This document shows, piece by piece, positions 58,144 through 64,000 of a stretch of 64,000 nucleotides of DNA (position 1 is its first letter; every line of letters begins with the position of its first letter). Source of the DNA: Semisulcospira habei (Eukaryota; Mollusca; Gastropoda; Semisulcospiridae); NCBI GenBank assembly GCA_036245525.1, contig BTPG01000004.1, positions 230,238,153-230,302,152 on the forward strand, read 5' to 3'. Position numbers and translations under genes: made by a program. Below the pieces are notes generated by a model. That model was not told the DNA's origin. It searched no databases and was given only the letters and a program-made list of their open reading frames with translations.

Positions 58144-58454
58144 GTACCGCATGGTAGTGACGGTTTCCCTATTTGTTTTATTGATATAATTAAAATTCAG
58201 AACGATTTAACTTACAGCGTTTGTAATAGTCATGTTGCTTTAAGATTCCAGATCTTGATAATATAACTACTTTATCATGTATTGTAGAATTGTGCTCGCA
58301 TTTAAGTGTATTCTCCCCGTACCCACCTCCCGCTGTTAATGTGTGCAGTTGGTCAAAGGAGTTTTAGTCCACGAGTCAGAATTTGATGTTAAAGCGGACC
58401 GACACGACAAGGCTGACATTTTAGTCATCAGTTTGTCTGGTTTGTTACAGCACC

Positions 58455-58538
58455 ATGGCTTCAGCTGATCTTCAGTGGCTGATCGTTCGAAACTGTTCCT
58501 CTTACCTCTTGAAGAGGAGCAGGCAGAATTTCACACGT
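58455..58538 (+). CDS. RPL28: Ribosomal protein eL28, first coding exon
   Basis: Large-subunit ribosomal protein eL28. The exon begins after acceptor GTTACAG (58450), ATG at 58455, and encodes MASADLQWLIVRNC, SSYLLKRSRQNFTR, aligning with the vertebrate N-terminus (xxHLQWxVVRNCSSFLIKR). Donor CGT|GTAAGT, phase 0. Only 28 of about 135-140 residues are inside the window; I find no further exon up to 64000, so the next intron exceeds 5 kb, unusually long for a ribosomal protein gene. Confidence 0.92.
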
Positions 58539-58707
58539 GTAAGTGGTAGTAGATCTGCATGGGAGCCGTCCAGTATTTTATGAGAATACCGAAAATGTTT
58601 TTAGAAAATCGGATCATTTTACTTATGTTTGCTGGTTTTGTGCCCCGTGAGGAAAATGTGTTTAACAATGTGCCAAGCAATTGTAGCATCTCTGTGCAAT
58701 GGTGTAG

Positions 58708-58948
58708 GGACTAATAATAATAATACCGTTATTATATAGGCGCTTTTTCTCAATTTTTGGGCAAATCGACTCAAAGCGCCGTGAACTGAAACCCAACACG
58801 CATGCTCCCGTAACAAACACGGATTTACGCCATTTAAGACAAACACAGTACAAGACAGACGAAGGGCCAGTTCAGCTACTGAAGTTACAGAGATTTTTGA
58901 TCGCTTGTATTTGAAATTTGTAAAGTGGCCTGAAACCGGTACCAAAGT

Positions 58949-58979
<31 letters not shown>

Positions 58980-58985
58980 GAGACT
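58708..58985 (-). mobile_element. tRNA-derived SINE S1, 3' body
   Basis: 'cgctttttctcaatttttgg', 'acccaacacgcatgctcccg' and 'aagtggcctgaaaccggtac'. Orientation and order match 47083-47900. A poly-G run lies at its head side. Confidence 0.72.
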
Positions 58986-59183
58986 ATAGTAAAGACTACT
59001 AACAGTTCTACCAATAGTGCAGAACTTTTTTGTCTGCATTTGCAGAATGTTTAGGGGATAGCAGTGGTCTAAAATTAAAAACAGCCAAATATTGTGTTGG
59101 TGCGAAATACTAAGTACCATATATCTATCCTTTTATCTCCGTACTCAGCATAGACAACCTTTGTTTTATTTCCATAAAGAAAT

Positions 59184-60688
59184 GGGTCATTCTCTGAAAA
59201 GGTGTGACATAAGGAGCCAAAATCCAGCTTCCTGCAATTTGTCCAGTAATGTGGTATTATGTACTCCTGCTGTCCCTACAATGTAAGAGGAACAAAAAAG
59301 ATAGTTCACACAGTGGTTTTTGTGTGAGCCACAAATAATTAATGTGACCTGGCATCTTTGGAGGTTGCTACATGGACACCAAAAAGTACCTTTAAACAAG
59401 CTTAATTAAATAATTTATATTCAGATGCATGACAGGAGTGTAGAATCAAGCTTCTTTGAAAATACCATGATATTGGCTGCAGGATCGGCTTCTTAATGTG
59501 GGCAGTGAACAATGTTTAGATGTTTTCTCTGACAAATACTTGAATTGCAGCTGCACACAAAATGGATTAAACTACCAAAATGCTCACAGGTGAAAAGAAA
59601 TCTGAGAAAAGTCAAATTTTACTCTTGTGTCTGTCATATATTGTAAAGAGACAAGCCATTACACGGTCGGTGCACAGACATTCATGTGGTTGCTTCATGG
59701 ACACGAGACGCATTTACTAGTCACGAGTGTGTTGTTGCATTCATGCATCAACCAAACATCGTTTCTTCGAACTCGTACACCATTAAGTGCATACAATGTT
59801 GCACAGCATGTTCCAAATCAACCTTTGTGTTGGAGAAGCACAAAACATGAAGAATCCGGCAAACAATGTCTGGATTGCATGATTCTTGCATTTTACTGTT
59901 TGGGGGACTGCACACGCACTGCGGTTGATATGAGAAGGTGTTCACGGATCCGATATTTTCAGTGAATGACTTTGAGTAAACAAAGGCCCTTTTCCACACT
60001 TTCATTCACTTTAAGCTGCTTCCGTCTGAACACGCGTATGAATACAGTAACAAAATAGTGAGCACCTTCTGTTATAGAAGCGGGATCCTTTATCATTTTG
60101 TTCCAGCGGTTGATACTCAAAGATCTTGACCCAACACTCGGCTTCATTTTTTAATGGTCATTCATTAGCATTATTTCCTTGAAGATTTAAGCAAACTCGG
60201 TGTGTACAGAAGCATCCATAAACACGATTTACGGTAGTATACATAGTGTAAAAGTAATTCATGCTGTGTGTAAGCATTGTACGGGAGAAAAAATGTGATC
60301 GGTCTGAGTTGGAGCCGACTGAAACAACTGCCAGACAAAAAGTTTCATGCAATTAAACTACATAAAATCGGCCGCTAGGTATAAAATGTATGAATGGTAT
60401 TGTGCAACAGTGTTTATATAACCGATCAAAACAGTTAAATTTAAAGCAGTGAATTTGATCAAACAAGCTCTTGTCACACACTTTGAGCCATGTCACAAAT
60501 CGGCATCGTTCATTCTCAAGCTTTTAGGCATAAAAAGGCATCAAACTAAGATAAACAAAATGGTTTTATGCATGCTATCAGGAGAAAAGTCTAGCAAATA
60601 AAATGGGTAAATATGTAAACACAAATATTAATTTTTGATTGCTCAAACTGTTGCACCCTCAGCTGACCACCTTTTCAGAGAATGACCC
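59184..60688. mobile_element. 1.5-kb DNA transposon-like element with 21-bp TIRs
   Basis: Perfect terminal inverted repeats (59184-59204 and 60668-60688) starting GGGTCATTCTCTGAAAAGGT. Interior - strand frames (59748-60352) are open for 60-85 codons but show no recognisable transposase. It lies in the long RPL28 intron. Superfamily not assigned. Confidence 0.75.
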
Positions 60689-61539
60689 AAAACTAGTGTA
60701 TGCACAGCCCTTTCAACTTCAATTTTCCATGCAGTTTGACTACTCAGTTTAGACTAGTGCACTTATTATTCAGTGCAGAATTAAAATACACACACTTGGA
60801 GGACCTTGACAGAGCCTGACAAACAGGCAGATTTTTTTTTTAAATGATGAAAAGCAAATGGTATGGTAATGGAAATAGGTACATAACTAGCGAATCTACC
60901 CAATAACAGATTTTGTTAAACCGTTGGGTGGTATATGAGCCTGTGACAAAAGGTCGTTTGTGCCAAAAGTAACAACCAACAAAGTCCAAAGTAACGAGCA
61001 ACAGAGATGTCTTTAAAATAGGATTGTTTTAGGCACTGGTTAGTTTTGATGTATTTGGCATGTGAAATTGATTATTGTGAATGCAGAAACAGATGATTTC
61101 CAGCAGCGAATAATTAAATCTGGCCCTTTCTGAAAATGTTGGTTGTTTCGGTGGGCATATGGTAGGTACCGGCAGCCAAAATTTGCATCAACACACAGTC
61201 ATCAGAAAACATAATAGGGTTATAGTGCATAACAAATCAAACAAAACGCACAAAAAAAGTAAGTGTCTAGCTTGAAAAATAAGGATTTTACAAGCTTTTA
61301 AACTTTATTGAAAATCCATAAAATGCGGCCGATCACAGTGCCATTTTCAGGGTACCACCAATACAAGAGCACTGGGATGATCAGCTTTCTAAATATGGTT
61401 TTATATAGTTGTATCAACAGCTCCATTTTTTTTTCAGGCTTCCCAGTGACTGCTGAATAAAAAGTCAAGCAAATGAAAATGGCTTTTCATTCAATTTGTG
61501 CAACTGTTACAGGACACCCAAAAAACAGCTTGCGGGACC
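60689..61539. other. RPL28 intron; nothing recognised
   Basis: AT-rich, without coding or repeat-family signature that I recognise. Confidence 0.3.
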
Positions 61540-62487
61540 CATATGCAGAGATGTTTACCCTTACGATTTTGGAGTAATTTCTTACGATTTTTGGCATAGA
61601 TTACGCCACTACGATTTTTTTCACACTATTACGATTATTTAAAACAAAAACTACAATTTTTGAAATCATATTCCAATCCGCTTTTTTTCTTAGAAAGTGA
61701 TCAAACAAAATCCTACTTCAAAACATAACCGGGTCCATGACCAGATCCAACATTAGTACATAAAATAATAATTTATATGATTTCCTAATTTATCATTAAT
61801 ATTAGTTGCCTTTTAAATCTAGAAATAAAGTAAATGTAGGAGTTATTCAAATTAAAACAATAACAAGGGGAGTAATCATACTAGGACAATTTGCTCGATT
61901 ACGTCCCTTTATTTAAACCAACCTGTCGGTGTCTGCTTTCCCTTGGTTGGACCTAAGTGCAATGATCAGAAAATTTTGCAATGTGCAAGTTTTAAAAAAA
62001 ATTTAAAAAATTAAGTGGAGGAGGGGGGGGGGGGGGGGCGCCCAACCATTATTTAACCCATTACAGAGATGTGCAAACTATATGTGTCCTGGTCAGTGAT
62101 GTGTGTGTGTGTCATTTGTATTTTTGCGCACGTGCTAATATAAAAGGCACAATATAAAAAACAGTGCAGAAATAATAGGTAACAATAGTAATAGTATTAA
62201 TGAAATTTTAATAGTATTACTGAAATTTCAAATAGCTAATACTGAAACTTCAAATTGAGGGTAGGCATGCCTGAATTAACACAGTGATTTTTTTTTTCTT
62301 TTCACTTGTATCTCATTTCGAGTGCAAATAAAAAATGCAAGGCTTTGTAAGAACTTGTTGAGTGAGATTGCGTTTGAGAACGATCAAATGTGCTGACAGA
62401 AAGCATTACTCTTTTTACCCAAGATTACTCTTTCTGGCATAGCCCATTACTCCATTTTTTTTGGGGAGGTAAACATCTCTGCATATG
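61540..62487. mobile_element. 948-bp element with 20-bp TIRs
   Basis: 'catatgcagagatgtttacc' at 61540 and its exact inverse at 62468-62487. Weaker inverted similarity continues inward ('ggagtaat' blocks). Direct 'ttacgattttt' repeats near the left end. No ORF. The target may be TA within CATATG. Confidence 0.7.
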
Positions 62488-62819
62488 TAAATGAGCATAA
62501 CTCTTAAACTAAACATCCGATTTGAAAAAGGTTTGCTGTTTTGAAGACAGAAAGACACATGGAAAGACTTATTTTAACTTGCACAAGACATCATTATTTT
62601 TTGTGTGATGTTAAAAATTGCCATTTTGATGAAAATGCAGGATGTCGAGCTGTTTAATAATCAAAATAACTCTGGAATCCAATTCTAAAAATGTTTGGTG
62701 AAGTCATTATACACTCTCTAGTTAATAGTACAAATATAACTATGTCCACAGATGTCGCAAAAACAAAACAAAACAAAAAAATGCAGGGGCTGTCCTTTTC
62801 TGAGTTAGCAATATTGTTC

Positions 62820-63092
62820 CGTGTACACCGTGTATTTTCAGGGCACAATGATTCTGCATGTTTGACAGTCCCTTGGAGAAGTCCTCAATACTTTCTCCTA
62901 GGATAGTCTTTAAAGCATTCAATTTGTTAAAGAATGTCTTCAAACTTGACCCAGGAAATTCCAGTTTCTTCCTTGGCACGGAATAACTGCAGGAGTTTGT
63001 TGGTGACCACATTTGCTTGGAAGTTTAGGTGGCCTGCCTTTCCCCCCAGAATGGCTAAACACCCGTAAGATGTTTTGATAGCAGTCATCATC
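62820..63092 (-). pseudogene. Frameshifted coding-like stretch, unknown protein
   Basis: After TTTTTTTCAG (63101-63092) the - strand reads MMTAIKTSYGCLAILGGKAG, HLNFQANVVTNKLLQLFRAK, EETGISWVKFEDIL and a stop. In another frame it continues directly as NKLNALKTILGESIEDFSKG, LSNMQNHCALKIHGVHG. The continuity suggests one protein with a frameshift, either a relic or an exon with an unrecognised donor. I do not recognise the family. Confidence 0.35.
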
Positions 63093-63352
63093 TGAAAAAA
63101 ACAAAACAATTGTGACCATTGTATAGTTTATAGGACTGCTTATTTTTGTAAGAAAGTTCAACAATACTTTTTAAAACAAACTCCTATTCACTCGCCCTTT
63201 CTATTCTGTGTCAAACTAGTGCTGTACTAACTACTAGTACTATCATTGCAAGTGATGGTTCGCCACTAGAAACGGTAAAATGTTAGAATAAATTCATCTT
63301 TCTAGAACAAAAGTGCTAGTTTCTTCTGAAATAATGCTGTGAATACACATTA
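63093..63352. other. Nothing recognised
   Basis: AT-rich sequence between the coding-like relic and the RTE tail. Confidence 0.3.
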
Positions 63353-63353
63353 C

Positions 63354-64000
63354 TTACTTACTTACGCCTGTCACCCCTACCCGGGTATAGGCCGTCGACG
63401 AGAGACCTCCAGCAACTCCTGTCCTGTGCTTCTCCTTCGATTCTACTCCAGGTGGTTCCCAGTCTCTTGATGTCTGCTTGGAGGTCTCGACGCCAGGAGT
63501 TTCTCGGCCTACCTCTTTTCCTCTTTCCCTGGGGGTTCCATGACAATGCCTGCCTAGTGATACTGGAAGCTGGCTTTCTCAGACTGTGACCGATCCATCC
63601 CCATCTTCTTCGCCCAATTTCATTCTCTGCCGTTATCTGCTCTGTTCTCTCCCAGAGTCTGACGTTGCTGATCTTCTCTGGCCAGTAGATTTTCAAAATT
63701 CTTCTAAGGCAACTGTTCATGAAGGTCTGTACTCTGTTGACTGTGGTTTTTGTCAATCTCCATGTCTCTGCTCCATATAGGAGAACTGCTTTTACATTGG
63801 AGTTGAAAATCCGGACTTTGGTGTGTTGTGACAGCTCTCTGGAACTCCACACTTTTTTCAACTGGAGAAAGGCTGCTCTGGCTTTACCGATTCGTGCTCT
63901 GACATCTGCATCAGTGCCGCCTTTTTTGTCTATGATGCTCCCGAGATAGGTGAAGGACTCCACCTCCTCCAACGGGGTGCCAGCAAGCAAGACTGGTTCT
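63354..64000 (-). mobile_element. RTE-like LINE, second copy, cut by window edge
   Basis: Same tail (CTTAC)n and C-terminal ORF as 22807-24114. By eye I count about four substitutions in roughly 640 bp (e.g. 23089 versus 63629; two change residues). The open frame continues off the window at 64000. Confidence 0.9.

Overview
The window is eukaryotic nuclear DNA and most resembles an invertebrate, probably a mollusc (inferred from spliced genes, ODR4 and ribosomal protein homology, RTE and CR1/L2-like LINEs, tRNA-derived SINEs and very dense foldback MITEs; the species cannot be named from sequence alone). It carries one complete gene, one nearly complete gene and the 5' end of a third, and most of the remaining DNA is mobile or tandemly repeated.

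Left half, + strand: a complete 12-exon ODR4 gene (4369-31315, 465 codons by my exon joins, all splice phases consistent) spread over 27 kb. Its introns are packed with TTAA-flanked foldback MITEs, GGTCA-rich interspersed repeats, SINEs, CR1/L2-like LINE remnants, a young RTE LINE (22807-24114) and one 500-N assembly gap (19432-19931). Intron 8 holds a decayed copy of exon 9, and exon 8 is preceded by a 65-bp tandem array whose units repeat splice-site-like sequence.

Middle (31.3-44.3 kb): no host gene. It holds a 475-bp palindrome built of MITEs, a decayed Tc1-like transposase, two approx. 500-bp repeats in inverted orientation, a 54-copy 53-bp minisatellite grown from one arm of a foldback MITE, a head-to-head palindrome of tRNA-like sequences and a 28-bp minisatellite.

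Right half, - strand: a gene I assemble from six exons (56120 down to 44460). It encodes a Ser/Thr/Pro-rich protein of about 439 residues with three MLLE (PABC) domains and no RRM in the visible part. I do not recognise it as a described family, and it is the main candidate for an undescribed system. Its intron 1 is essentially one foldback MITE: the element sits inside a coding 27-bp repeat array, supplies the 3' splice site from its own terminal repeat, and removing it restores frame. About 2 kb upstream and divergent is the 5' end of RPL28 (58123-58538, + strand) with a TOP-like leader.

The MITEs fall into at least three families: GGCGCC-centred, CTCATGAG-centred and a short CCCTTTGGCTGTC type. 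All show TTAA targets and CCC(T)-type ends, which suggests mobilisation by a piggyBac-like transposase not encoded here. They nest in each other and in other elements, share TTAA sites end to end and repeatedly lie within 15-45 nt of exons. The right edge cuts through a second, nearly identical RTE copy.
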